From positions 219,196,260 to 219,260,259 of the forward strand of contig CM056995.1 of NCBI GenBank assembly GCA_029891345.1: a stretch of DNA of 64,000 nt. Direction: 5' to 3'. The DNA is from Dryococelus australis (taxonomy: Eukaryota > Arthropoda > Insecta > Phasmatodea > Phasmatidae). The notes beneath the pieces were generated by a model. It was not told the DNA's origin. It saw only the letters and a program-made list of their open reading frames with translations, and made no database searches. The position numbers and the translations under genes were made by a program. This document shows positions 47,381 through 59,735 of this stretch, piece after piece (within the stretch, counting starts at the first letter, position 1; every line of letters starts with the position of its first letter).

Positions 47381-48570
47381 TTGGTAGAGCATGCTTATAA
47401 AACAGCCAAGTAGCTCATTTTTCTCTGAGTTGGTTTACAAATTTTGGAATTTCTCAAGGAATTGTTTTAAAACTAAACATAGCCTATGCCCATCTGCAAG
47501 AATTTAGCTTTCTAAAAGTGAAAGAATTATAAGAATCGGCCCTGTAGTTTTGGTAGAGCATGATTAGAAAGCAGTCAAGTAACTAATTTTTCTCCAAATT
47601 GTTTTACAAATTTTGAACTTTCACAGGGATTGATTTTGGAATTAAACATAGCCATATTTGTCAGCCAGTTTGTAAGTTAGTGCCACATGAAGAAAGTTTT
47701 ATGACATATCTCGATTAACAAATAAGTCTATTCAAACGAAACTTAACAAACAAATAGTACTGGTTCATCAGAAGCTTATTTTCTATATGGCGGCTATGTC
47801 ATTAGCTTAGCTTAGAATGTTATATCGTCAAAATTATGTAATCAAGCAGATATTGCAACTATCAACTGTGTCTACATGGAGCATATTTTGTCCGTCATTT
47901 TGTAAGATAGCATCACATTAATAAATAATTTTTTATGTAATATCTCGGGAAACAATTGATCGATCCCAACGAAATTGGTCAATCAGTTTGCACTGCAGCA
48001 GGTGGAGGAAACTGCTATGTTTTAAGTATGTCAGGCACCTATTTCAAAAGGGCAGTTATAAAATATTTCATCTTAGTATCTTTTATGAACGAACCAATTT
48101 CCTACTTAACTCCGTATGCTGACAGTATCAATTACAACCATCAAATTTGTCTATACACAATTTCATATCTCTGCCATTTTGTAAGGTAGCGCCACAATAA
48201 AAATCGAGATTTGTCATATCCCAGGAAACAATCAACCCATTCGTACCAAAATTTGGCGAAGAACTGGCATTCTGGTAGGACATATAACTATAAGAATTTT
48301 TTCATTGTGACAGACATGTTCAGAATGGGGTCTGTAAAATAATTTTAGGTTAGTGAGCTATATCTATGAATTTATGCAATCGATTTTAGTATTATTTTGT
48401 ATACTGGTGGAATATAATCATCGAATGTGCTAAAACTTAACATTTTTTCCTCCATTTGTGAAGATTATCATATGAAAAACATGGTGGTTTTATGTAAATA
48501 TATCAGGGACTAATAAACTGACATTTACCAAATTCTGCACACAAGTAGTGCGATGGTATTCCATGTAAAC
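47381..48570. repeat. Diverged tandem array (169-bp and about 250-290-bp units)
   Basis: TTGGTAGAGCATG(C/A)TTA starts two units at 47381 and 47550. Beyond them a core with CATTTTGTAAG(A/G)TAGC, CACA and then ATATCTCGGGAAACAAT recurs four times, near 47660, 47895, 48170 and 48450, in progressively altered forms. The order and similar spacing show an old tandem array and not chance similarity. Confidence 0.7.
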
Positions 48571-48689
48571 TTACATGTTATAAGTGGCTCAGTCACTTAT
48601 TTTAAAATTATGCCCCTTTAAATATTTTAGGTAAATAAAACCTGTCATTCGAAACATTAGACTAATTAAATTCGAAGTTGATGCTTGAA

Positions 48690-48785
48690 TCGACCTTCGT
48701 AATGCAGTTTGATTGCACACTAGCATATGGTATGGGGTTTTCTGGGTTCAAATCCTGGGTAAAGCACGTGTGTATTTGTAATTGT
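48690..48785 (+). mobile_element. Possible SINE head with pol III B box
   Basis: CTGGGTTCAAATCCTGGGTA near 48743 is a good B box, and CACACTAGCATATGG upstream could be a weak A box. No recognisable body follows before the hAT element at 48794, so the copy is short or was cut by that insertion. Confidence 0.35.
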
Positions 48786-48793
48786 CTCATTAC
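48786..48793. repeat. 8-bp target duplication left of hAT MITE
   Basis: CTCATTAC here and CTCACTAC at 50256-50263 agree at 7 of 8 positions. Confidence 0.75.
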
Positions 48794-49239
48794 TAGTGAT
48801 GGGTAGTTCACGAACTACCAGTTCATTTTGAACTGGTCTTGAAATAGAACTAAGTGCATAGTTCACCGCGACATAAAAGAACTAGTCTCTTGTGATATAT
48901 GTCAGTCATTTTCTCAGAACCAGTAACTATGCCAGGTGAGCCACTGCACATGCTCAGATAATTCATCGTTCATCGCTGCCTGCTCCCTGCAGATTTCCCA
49001 TCCTCCGGCTATCCCTCCCTTCTGCTACCCCACCCTCCGTGACTGGCCACATCGCAATGTGCATATATCTGCCTCTGTCTATCGGTATCTTTGTTTTCAC
49101 TCGTTCAGCACTGCCTCGAACCGTAGGGATCGCAGACCTAACTAGTTCAATAGTGACATGAGTCGCAAATCGGTCGGGAACTGCACGACTCACAGCGCGA
49201 GACAATTGGCAGACCTATGGCCATGTAGCGATCTTTCAT

Positions 49240-49432
49240 TTTTTCTTACTTTCTCGTGCCGATCCCAATTGCATAGTCGGTTGCATGCCGGTCCGTGGTG
49301 CGAGGGGTTCCGTTTTCGAAACCCAGTCAGGGTATGGATGTTTGTGTAGTCCATTTAACTTGCTTCATCCTCATCGGCACTAAAGACCTCGCTGTTACGG
49401 TGTCACAAAACCCTCTCACTCACTCGCTATAA
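49240..49432 (+). mobile_element. tRNA-derived SINE nested in the hAT element
   Basis: The head is TAGTCGGTTGCATGCCGGTC, and GTTTTCGAAACCC near 49312 is a B box. The body contains GTATGGATGTTTGTGTAGTCC, cut here to its core ATGGATGTTTGTGTAGTCC, and AAGACCTCGCTGTTACGGTG. It ends in CTCACTCACTCGC. The AAGACCTCG-to-TCAC tail matches that of the minus-strand SINE at 24.06 kb. Confidence 0.65.
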
Positions 49433-50002
49433 ATACGATGTTGCCAGGCATACGGAAATTCTTGTATCTGTAAGAAGATACATCTGATAGCATGTGATAG
49501 AATGTGAAAACTGTTTATTTCTAGTATATTCACTCAGTACTGTGGATATAGCTTTTTGACATCATTTGAATCATAATAATATTAAGTTATTTTGGTAATT
49601 AAAGTTCTGTTAAAATGTTTCTAATATTGGTACGAATAAATCCAGTGTCGGAACCATCTTTGTTGAGTTTGTATGCACCTGACTTGAAACAATTAACTTT
49701 ACACCTAAGTTGTCTCTCGCAACACAACCTATTATTATATTTTTGTGGTCATTACTATCAGTGTCAAAAGTAATTTGGTGTTATATTGCACAACATAGGC
49801 GTGGATAACACAGTATAAAGATATTTTCACTATTCATCTATCTTACTTCTATAAAAAAAAAAAAGAAGTAATTTCATCTACACACAATAATGCACTAATT
49901 CTTTAGTAATTAATTTACAAACATCGCTTATTTGCTTCTCTTTCCATCTCACGCTTATGTAGATTCTTCTGTGGAGGGGAAATGGAACGGTGAAAGAGGA
50001 AA

Positions 50003-50108
50003 CAGAGAAAGACCTATCTAGTTCTTGGGCCAAGGTACAGAGAAAGACCTATTTAGTTCTTGGGCCGAGGTACAGAGAAGGACCTATCTAGCTCTAGGAC
50101 CGAGGTTA
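50003..50108. repeat. Three tandem copies of a 35-bp unit
   Basis: CAGAGAAAGACCTATCTAGT and its continuation start at 50003, 50038 and 50073 with few differences. They lie in the subterminal part of the hAT element and contain AGTTCTTGGGCC. Confidence 0.92.
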
Positions 50109-50968
50109 CACTTGTGCTCTGCAGTTCGCCAGTATGCGTGATCATTCGACTGTGACCTACATAGTTCAAAAGAACGGTTCCCAATGAACTGTTCTAAAAT
50201 GTGACTAGTTCGGAACGACCTAGTTCATTCTAATGAACTACATTTCCCATCACTACTCACTACTGTTTCATATGTTTCTGGTTTCACCTCTAATGATATT
50301 GCTTTCCACGAGGCGACAAGTCCTACCTACCATCACAGCTTTTAAGAAATTATTTAATAATTAATTTCACCCATATTGAGTAAAGTATGCTCATGATTTA
50401 TATCAGAGACTTCTTATTTGTGTTGACTATGAATCCGGCGATAATTTACACGCACTTCTTAAACTACAACAAAGTAATATAAAGATTCTCGCAAAGTAAT
50501 ATTGTATCTTGAGATGGCTAGTCCGAATATGGCATCTATAATAACTTTAAGCATTAATATACCCTTGCGGTTACTTGTTTATGTCAAGGATTTTGTAAAA
50601 AATATCTTACCTACAAATATGCAGTGTGTCAAACAATATAGCAACATTCTGAAGATGTGAATCTATTTTAGGATGTCTTACGCATGCTTTCAATGCCTAA
50701 TGAGTAGGGTCACTTGATTTTTGTGAAAAGTATTCCGCACCTTCTACAGTTCAATATTATATGTGCGCAACTTCAGTGTTCTTTTGTTTATCAGACATTT
50801 GTCTTGAATATAAAACATATGTTAGTAGACCAAGCCAACCACATTCAGATTACTCCAGGAGTAAACATCTGTTATTCTCTGGTAGACTCTTAAAACCACA
50901 CACTAGTTAAAATAATCCAGTTATGAACGAGAATCTAATTGAAGTATTTTGGAACTACAACAAATCAC

Positions 50969-50970
<2 letters not shown>

Positions 50971-51000
<30 letters not shown>
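50971..51000. repeat. T30 homopolymer
   Basis: Thirty T residues are followed by GCGAAATGCTGGCATCTCCA. It could be the reverse of a poly(A) tail of a retrotransposed sequence extending right, but nothing in the next 400 bp is recognisable. Confidence 0.9.
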
Positions 51001-51002
<2 letters not shown>

Positions 51003-51403
51003 GAAATGCTGGCATCTCCACTAATTAGTGGATTCAGACATTGGGCTGATTAAAACATTTCTGAAGCAATATACTATACATACGATGAAATATGTGATGT
51101 TAATTTTTCCTTTCACACTTTGTGACAGTTAGGTGCCTGCTAATATTTAATTTGTAATATTTCACCACATTACATAAATAATATATTCATCCAAAGAGTT
51201 ATTTGCAAATATGAGTATCAACAATATGGTATGAATCTAGATATAGGTCCTGATCAAGACTCTCATTAGTGGTTTAAAATCCACTTGGATATTATTTCAG
51301 ATTTTAAAGTAGTCTTTAAAATACTAAGGTGTACTAGAATGATAATATTCCTAAAATAAATTTCGTAATTCATTCTGTGTGAAGGCAGTTTCGATTATTG
51401 ATT

Positions 51404-52199
51404 CATTGGCGTAGCCAGAAATTTCTCAAGAGTGGGTTTACACTGACTGAAGGAAGAAAGATAATACTGGTATTAGTGGTGCTGACGTATGTTTTACGAT
51501 CAGGGTATCCTCTGAAATTATATTTTAGAAGTCCATAATTTTCCCTTTTTCTAGACGGAATCTTACCAGTATCCCTAACGTGTTTTTAGAACCGAAAAGT
51601 CAAATACCACATTTTTCTACCATTAACAGAGAGAAAAAAAAAAGTTATTAGTTAAGTTCAATTAAATTATAATTCAACACGACAATCCAGCAGTGCCAAT
51701 ATTTTATTCAGCTCGTTAACATTTCTCGCGATACACACTTTTGACTTTACTGGAGTGCCCATTACAAATATGCGAATACTTTATTTGGTATGAATAGTCC
51801 CTGTGACACAAGTTGTATTAGTGCTAGTTCACAAACTTCAAATTGGAAATTTTAAAATGCATATGCTCATAATTACATCATCCTGTATTCACACTACTAA
51901 CACATTTTGCAGAGTAGAAATTATTTACATTTTCCCTGACCTATTGGAAAGTTCCCTGATATTTCCCTCATGCTTCCCTGTTGTATGAAAATCCCTGACT
52001 TTTCCCTGTTTCCCTGAATTATTAGAACAAATGTTACTTAATATAGCCTAATAACCTACATAATAGTTTACAGCAATTTTGATTTTATCGAAATGAAAGG
52101 CATTTTAATAATTTTAATTCTAATAGTCGATATCCGTATGAAAAAATAGAGAGGGAGAGGTTACAATACCCATAGCCCCCCTCTCTGGCTTCGGCACTG
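51404..52199. mobile_element. Possible TIR element, about 0.8 kb
   Basis: The left end CATTGGCGTAGCCAG and the reverse complement of the right end, CAGTGCCGAAGCCAG, agree at 12 of 15 positions. The flanks TATTGATT and TATTGGTG are only partly alike. CAGTGGCGTAGCCAG-type ends are common in hAT elements. The interior has no transposase; it contains a repeated TTCCCTGA(C/T/A)-type motif at 51937-52018. Confidence 0.45.
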
Positions 52200-52860
52200 G
52201 TATTGGTGTATGCAGTGCAAGCAGTGTCAAATATATGACAATATATCTTCTGTTTGTGATAATTTGAAAGCTATTATGATTTGCAGGATTTGTGGTATAT
52301 AATACAAATACTGAATTACATTAGACGTAAATAACAAAAGGGAAGCATTCTGTTTGCAAACTCTGGCAGAACATTGTCACCTCAAATCAATTTTATAAAA
52401 GCCGATTTACTGTTTCAGAAGACAGGAATATCAGTTCACAATACACCACCATAATGTTTCTGAGATCACAGAATTAGTTTATTTAAATAACGGAGAATTT
52501 CTATACTAGGTAACAAATACAAATAATATTAAGGAGCAAATATGAATTATTTGCGCTACATATCAGAGCTTCTGCTGTATGTGCTTGCCAATACCTAGTC
52601 ATTTTCTTTCGTAAACAGGTTACAGAAACCTCATATAAGGTGCCATTGTGTAGAGCATGAACGTAATCTGAAACCAATATTAGCTTACAGTTTTTCGACT
52701 AAGTTGGTTTTGATCTGTGCTTTGTTTAGTGACCGAGTGCTGCTCGTTTTTTTTTAAATTTCATAGCCACATGTGATTATGTAAATTATGTTACGTGAGT
52801 CAGCTGAGATGCATATTGTAAATTAAAATTCAATATTCTGCCTCAGAGCCATTTAGACTC
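52200..52860. other. AT-rich spacer, nothing recognised
   Basis: No open frame longer than chance and no repeat structure seen. Confidence 0.4.
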
Positions 52861-52864
52861 GCAG

Positions 52865-54943
52865 TCTCCCAGAGCTCTGCCACACCATCAGGCACAGCAG
52901 GCTGTTGGTGCTTTCATGAGGCGGTGAGACCATGAGTTGTATGGCCCATGCTGCTCCATGCTGTCTTCCATGCTGTTTCTTGTCTCCTTCTGTTGATGCC
53001 AGTGTTGGTGCTGCTTTGTCGTATGTGGGTTAAGTGGGGTTTGCTCCCACCACAACCCACGCATGCTGTGCTGGCCAAGCGCTGAAGTCACCTGGATCGT
53101 TGTGGAGGGGTCGAACCCTCTCTGCAGACGACTCATCACCACTTCTACTGATACTCCTCCTGCTGTCACTGCTACTGCTGCTAGTCTTGCTGATGCTCCT
53201 ACTACTGCTGCTGCTATTCCTGATGCTCTTTCCAATGCTCCTACTGCTGCTCTTCTCGATGCACTTTCCAATGCTCCCACTGCTGCTCTGTCTCATGCTT
53301 CGGATGCTTTGCTGCTGTTGCTGCACTCTGGACCTAGGCGAGGGGGAGGAGGTGGCGGTCCTGATGAGAGGTGCAAGCCAGTCGCACTCCCCTCATTGCT
53401 GTGACCGTCACCCCCCATCTCTACTGCTGCTGTTTGCATTGCTGGTGTTGTCATGGCTGGGGTGTCCAGTATGCTTTCCTGTGGGTAGATCAGCCCCACA
53501 GTTGCCTCTGTCACCCTACCTATGGCGATTTACCCACCTTACAGCTGTTTGCGCGACCCGGCCTCTGTGCTGCAGTCAGCTTCTTACTGCTCCTGTGCAC
53601 TGTTGACACTAATTCCTGCTTGTGCCAAAAGTTGTGCATCCACCCCAGACTGCACTGTGCTCTCCACGCCCCTGTCGGGTGCGTTAATGCCAGGCGTCGT
53701 GGCCAGGAACAGCTGTCTCATCGCACCTCCCTCACTTTCGGTGCTGTGAGTGTTATCGTTTCTTCTTCCAATTACATTTGTTGCTGCCTGTTGCTGCTTT
53801 TCTGTCATTGTCGGTGTTGCAATGGTCCTGCTCGGTGTTGAGATGCTGGGAGCTTACAATCTAGGTAGGAGGTACTCGTGATGCCGAATGCTCACACTCC
53901 TACTCGTCTGCATGAGATAGGGTGTATACACCCACAGCACTCCAGCTGGATGCGGCCCAATCCCCTGTCAGCTGTTGCATGTTGCAGAGTTGTGTTGGTG
54001 CAACTCCTCAGCGAAACCCCTTGGATTCTTATACACATTTTTACAGAAGGTTGCTGTGTTGACAACAGACACATCTCTTTCGCGTCGGCGTTCTTCTTAT
54101 ATACTGTGCAGTCAGCTTGAGCTTGCGGTTTTGTGTCAACATGTGTCCATGTTGCCTGCAAAGGCTCCTGATTCTTAGGCGTGCTTGCCTCTGCCAATTT
54201 GCATTTGCTTGGCTGATATAGATCGGTATGATAATCGATAGTGCGCAAATGGCTTACGGGATTGCTGGCAACTGCATGCATGGCATCTTGTAGCCCACCT
54301 GATGTGCTGAGGTGGACGTTAAAAACGTGATTCAGTGGCTGTTGTGGCTAGCATGTCATTTGTGATGTGCAGAGGTGATGCTATTTAAATGTCAGTTGCC
54401 ACTTTTGTCTTCCACTCTTCGGAAGGTATATCTACCACTGCGAAAACCGGTGTAGACGATGGTGTTGGTGGTGAAGGTGGCATCGGGATGTCCATCCTTG
54501 CCAATCTTGTGGCTATTTCTGTTTCTTTTCACCATTTGGTATGCCTGATGATTTCTATGCATGAATGTGTTTGCAGTTGGCATGCGTGTCTACTCCTCCT
54601 TGTCTCGGCGGTGTGGTAGTGAATTATAATTAATACTGATGTATGCAGAATTTCTGTTTGTGGTGTGTGTGACTGTACACTGTTGTTGCACGAACTGCAT
54701 AATATCCACCCCTCACAGATGCCGGTCAACACACAGTCACTTGGTCCTATGTACTCCTGTACTCCTGATGGTACTGATTATGAACATGCCTCGCACTGAA
54801 TGGTGTCGTTCCCGGTCCCTGAGCATGAGTACTTCGGGCACCAGTTGTGCACTGCTAGCTGCATTCATGCTATAGAAAACGATGTGGGTGATGTGGGAAG
54901 AGCTGCGAATTCTGTAGGGAATGATGCAGGCATGGGTGGGCAA
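52865..54943. other. GC-rich, CTG-rich block with overlapping open frames on both strands, unidentified
   Basis: Base composition changes sharply at about 52.86 kb and returns to AT-rich after about 54.95 kb. Frames of 100-190 residues are open on both strands: plus 53034-53606 (Leu-rich, from CTG repeats) and 53371-53841; minus 53030-53326 (Gln/Ser-rich), 53584-53808 and 53892-54281. No domain is recognisable. The minus-strand frames have a Gln/Ser/Thr/His composition that would suit a gag or disordered protein, but no zinc knuckle or other anchor was found. It may be a remnant of a GC-rich transposon or of a host exon. Confidence 0.35.
53180..53310. repeat. CTG/GCT-rich minisatellite, about 36-bp period
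   Basis: GATGCTCTTTCCAATGCTCC (53222) recurs as GATGCACTTTCCAATGCTCC (53258), each followed by (C/A)ACTGCTGCTCT. Partial units flank both sides. The wider block is rich in CTG and GCT triplets. Confidence 0.75.
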
Positions 54944-57900
54944 TTGAATTCCAGGTAGTTTCTTGCAAGTTTATTTGTGTTGCAATTCGTTGCACTGTGG
55001 GCACATGAAAGTTTTCATATCAAATTTTAACATAGTTTGTATGGTTCCATAATATTTCCTACTAACTTTAATTTGTGCACACCCAAAATTGTTAAATAAA
55101 AATAAAATAAAAGCACATCCTTAAAAGTTTTAAATTTTTTAAGATTGAAAATGTTATTACGCCCTGAAAACAGCTCATACCATAATTGGTGTATCTTACA
55201 TTTTATCCCCATTATAGTGCTCTAAGAATCTCATCAGTGTTTAATTTTGTGGCACGCGGTTTCATACAATGATGATTTAGGAAAACACCCAATTTGTTTC
55301 CTGGTTGGTATGTTTTCTGTGTCGTGATATCTATGGACTGTATGACTTCTTTGATCATTGACTGTATTTTAAGAAAACACTTGTGCATTGGAATGCTACT
55401 GACGTGTGCAATTAAAATGTTCAACACACTGCGCTCAGGATTTGCTCGCAAATGTTACGCGTGCGTCCACAAAATAATAATGTTCCTTAGCTTATGCATA
55501 TAAAAATGTTGAAAATCGCTGTTCTGAATTGCCAAATGACTGCTTACGAAACTGCCTCGGGAATATTGCGTGCATATTGCGGCTTTGTTCGCGTCGTGTC
55601 TGCCATCGCGATAGCTGCTGTTCACTCGCTGTGGTTAACCAACTTTTCCCGCAAAAAAATGGCGCTTGTTTGACGAAATTTCTCTTAATCTTATCATCCC
55701 GTGTAGACGAGGGTCACAATTACTGAGCTTGATCGAGAAACTTGAAACCGTCAAACTGCATCAAAACTGTTAAATGTAATTTCGTTAGGTTAATTTGGCC
55801 CAAAAATTCAATTAGAATTACTTCCAGCGTTTGCTGTTGCACTTATTTATTTTATGTGTTGCGATGCTATGAAAATGCTTTTTTTTTGTGATTTACTCGT
55901 AGATTGGGTTATACAGGATTTTATTACTCGTTACTTACTGATTTGCAGACACATGATTTCCTGTGTGTTAGGCAGTTACAACACACATAACACATGACAC
56001 AACACTGTTCTCTTATACACACATGGTTTTTTCTGTGCATTTGGAAGTACACATCTCAAGACATAATATGACATACATAACACAGCACTTAAATGCAAAA
56101 TACATTCCTATTGCATTGGAGCGGTGACCATGTTTTCCATCATTCACCAGCGTGTCATTTGCCATGGGATACAGTTCGTGCATAACAAAACACTCAAGTA
56201 CACATACAAGTACACTGCCCTTAAATGCATACATACACTGAATGAAAAATATATACATAAATTACGTGTGCATTTATCAACAACTTAAAGTGTATGCCAA
56301 CTGCCTAGTAATTTTTATGTGATCATAAAATAGTAACTCTGGATGTAAACAAATTAGAAATTACGTGCTCGTTGTAGCACTTCGATATGCGGGAGACTGT
56401 TTGCATACCCAACTGTGATTACAGGTAAACACAGGACACTATTGACATTAATTTTATACTAAAATTTTGACTTGCCAGTTCCTTTACCAGTGCTCTCAAA
56501 AATTTTGTGTTGCTAAGCATAATCTGCAATCCATCAGTTTTTGAATATATATCAAAACATACCTGTTTATGTGGAATTAAGCCTTTAATTTTATATTTAC
56601 ATAGCAATTTCTTCTCAAACTATGGCATATTTTGACGCGACTTTCTGTGTGTATTGTATGTTTCCCGCATTGTATGCATGATTTTATGATGTAGGTCTTA
56701 GTTGACTTGTTTACGTGCAGCTGATTGAATTATCCCCACTAGTTGGATAAGGCCATTTTTGATGCATGCCCCCTCTCAGGAACGATGTGGGTCGCCCTGC
56801 CTCTTACCCAATGCAGGGGCGAGATTATGTGTTGCCCGGCACCAGCTCGATTGAGCAAATGTTGGGGTCGTTGGCCGACGGCTACGGGGATTCCTGGAGG
56901 TTGCCATCATGCTAGTTGCTGTGTTTGTCGTGCACTTACCGACACTGCTGCTAATACTATACAAGCGGTTTCTAATACTATACAAGCGTAAGGGTAAAGC
57001 CCCCCTTACACAGCCATTAACAAACACTGACTCACATCTGCCTATAGAGGACAGGACCCATAATAATCAACACAAAGCGCTGAGGTAAAACTTCGGCCTT
57101 AAGGATGCAGTGTCCTAAATTACTTAAGGTAAAATCAATAAAAGGTGGGAATTAATCACACACACTTTTATTGCATTTAAATGAATACAACTGACCATGT
57201 ACTCTACAAAACTCTATTATGCAGACTCGGCACTGTGGCCTGCCGATAGCCGATTTTGCTTTCGAAATACGTATACTGCGTACTTAAGTTCCTATGGTAA
57301 AATTAGCTGTTGGTCGGCCCCTCAGTATTAGAATTAAAGCAAAGAGATTCCAGGAGTTAAACTATTGATAAATTAATGATTAATGCCCAAAAGTTGCTAT
57401 ACCAAGGGGATGCACTGAAGAGCGTGGTTCCTGAGCAGCATGCTGGCTGATGGAGGAGGTCAGACTTCGAACGATGTTCAGTTTCGCGTGGGCGAAAGCT
57501 GTGAGTGCATTAAGACTCATCCTAACTCATTATGATTTTTGCCCTTACTCTTACACAAAAGTTATATAACACTTCTATATGGCCTCTTAATTCCTATTAC
57601 TTACATTACACACATTGGCGATATTCCAGTGGCTCTAAATGTAAATAAACTGGTTTTGTGATGACATAATGGGAATGCCATTGCCCTTATGAGTGTTTTA
57701 TATAAACATGAAAATGCAGAATGAACACTGTGTAAAATATTTGATATAGTGATGATTTAAAACCCTGTACATTTATTATCTTAAAAACTCCGCCCAAATT
57801 TGATACTGTCAAGAGTACTGCATATTGTCGTTCACAGGTTGTCAGTTGCATAAAGTAACATCCTGTGAACACACGTTTGCCTTGATATCACATCTATGGT

Positions 57901-58615
57901 ATTCATCTATAAGATGAAGCTGAATGCTAAAACGAGCAATGTGTAACTTCATTCTGCATGCCTACAAAGGAATTCATATTAACACTTGTAACCACACGAG
58001 TGGCATCTTGAGACAATGAATCGGATATATAAACTAGTCTTTTGAAGGACTTCGCATCATCGCTAAACTTATACTTCGGTCTACAGGCCCACCGACACAC
58101 GCCAAACTAGAGACACATGTTATGCTGTTGTAGAGGTAGGTCCCATGTTCTGTCCAATGGTACTATCATCTGACGTCCGTGGCTTCACAGGGATGCAATG
58201 CCAGAACGCTAACTTATTACCCGCAAGAGTTCCCTCTTGTGAGAAATAGGTTGAACTGCCGATTTGGAGTTACGTGATTTGGGACACGGGGAGTGTTACT
58301 TGCTGTTCCCGATGGCCTGCACTAACATAATCTGGGCTGCTCGACTCGCCCCTGGCGTGCACTAATGCGATAGCTGACTGCGGCTGCACAAATGGTCATA
58401 AGAGCACATAGGAGCGCTCAGCTCACGTCAAGTGGATTAAGTATGTTCTGCCCAGCAAAACCCCACACATGACTGAGATATTGGAGATGGCTGTGGACTA
58501 AAGAGAAATAAAGGAAGTAGTTTTATATCCTGATTGGTACTCCATGTTCGTGCAGAGGTGCTAACTGCCCTAATTGCATAGAAACCTTGTTATAAAAATA
58601 AATACAGTGTTCATA
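54944..58615. other. Mixed spacer, no gene recognised
   Basis: It contains short chance frames, a small duplication AATACTATACAAGCG at about 56955 and 56976 (21-bp spacing), and a GC-richer part at 56.76-57.0 kb. The 57.0-58.5 kb part has the mixed composition of an LTR or retroelement leader, but no partner copy or ends were found. Confidence 0.4.
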
Positions 58616-58621
58616 CCAGGC

Positions 58622-59535
58622 CAGTTTTTTCTGAAAAGTAGTTTAAGTATTTAATGCTGCTCTCCTCCTGAATATCAGTTTGTTGTATAGATGGTTTTAC
58701 AGTCCAACTTATTTTACTTTTTGGAGGTTTAAATATTGCATAAGAAGCTTCCTTTCCATTTAACATTAATTTATTCAGACGAAATTGCTCATTAATTAAA
58801 TACAGGTCTTTCTATAGCAGTTCCGTGACCATATCGTCATGTCCGCAGTGCTTGTGAAAAATTGTAGAGTTATCGACGTACAGTTCAAGGTCTCCATTTA
58901 AGTTCAGGTTGCAGATATCGTTTATAGAAACCGAAAAGAGGAGTGAGCCCATTACATTGTGCTGGAGGATACCTTTAATTACACTGCTGCAGTTACTCTG
59001 GAGACCACATTCAGACACATACTGCTTCCTATTTGTGAGGTAGCTTCCAACTGCATGGAGTGGGATACTTCTAAGAACACTAAGTCCCATTATTTTGAGT
59101 AACAATTCATTGTCAACTATATCAAAAGCCTTACATAAATTTACGGACAGTACCTACTACTGAATAACCACCTCCATCAATTGACGTTTGTATTATACTA
59201 GCTAGATTTAGAGCTGTCCGACCTGTGTGAAAATATGGTCTGAAGACATACTGCATATTGGAAAAGATATTATACATCTCATAAAATTTATAAAGTCTAT
59301 AGTAGATGAGTTTTTCATATATTTTACTGATGATGCACACTACTGAGATAGGACGGTCGTTAGTAAGTTCACAGGCAGAAACTGCTTTGTGTATAGGTAC
59401 TAATTGTGCAATTTTTATTACATTAGGGTATGTATACCTGTTTCAAGAATGGAATAAGCCACAGCTGTTAATATAGGTGCCAGATATTAGATACAATGCT
59501 TTATAATGTGGCCAGTAATACCATCATAGCCTGGA
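58622..59535 (-). pseudogene. LINE reverse transcriptase remnant (jockey/CR1-type), second family
   Basis: Minus-strand pieces in order: PGYDGITGHIIK (about 59500), KIAQLVPIHKAVSACELTND and RPISVVCIISKIYEKLIYYR (about 59410-59280), then MQYVFRPYFHTGRTALNLAS. A second piece, 59105-58812, has SYLTNRKQYVSECGLQSNCS, LQHNVMGSLLFSVSINDI and LELYVDNSTIFH, where the catalytic Y-x-D-D box has become YVDN. The thumb part (EQFRLNKLMLNGKEASYAIF) continues to about 58622. It has lost one catalytic Asp and has frame breaks. Its sequence differs from the split LINE at 15/33 kb. Confidence 0.85.
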
Positions 59536-59735
59536 GTAATGATGGTCTTCGACGCCTAGCAGAGATCGGCATGGTGAAACCCAAGTACGGGCATGCCGAT
59601 TCAACACTATATAGAATGGTCACAGGGCCTTGAGTACGAATAAAAATATTTAATGGGTGCCAGCTCACCTTAGAGGGAAACCCGTTCAGGATCTCACGAG
59701 ACTAAAACTAAGGGGGCCCGAATCCAAAGACATAA

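Larger units (their letters stand above)
48794..50255. mobile_element. Non-autonomous hAT element, 1.46 kb
   Basis: Both ends read TAGTGATGGG(T/A)A when oriented inwards. Subterminal AGTTCATTNNNAATGAACT-type palindromic motifs (AACTAGT, GTTCATT) follow inside each end, as is usual in this hAT group. The 8-bp duplication supports the ends. There is no transposase. The interior contains a SINE and a triplicated 35-bp unit. Confidence 0.85.

Noticed and set aside
53034..53606. 190-residue Leu-rich frame as a membrane protein gene
   Set aside because: The hydrophobic stretch comes from CTG/CTC repeats and other frames and the opposite strand are equally open.
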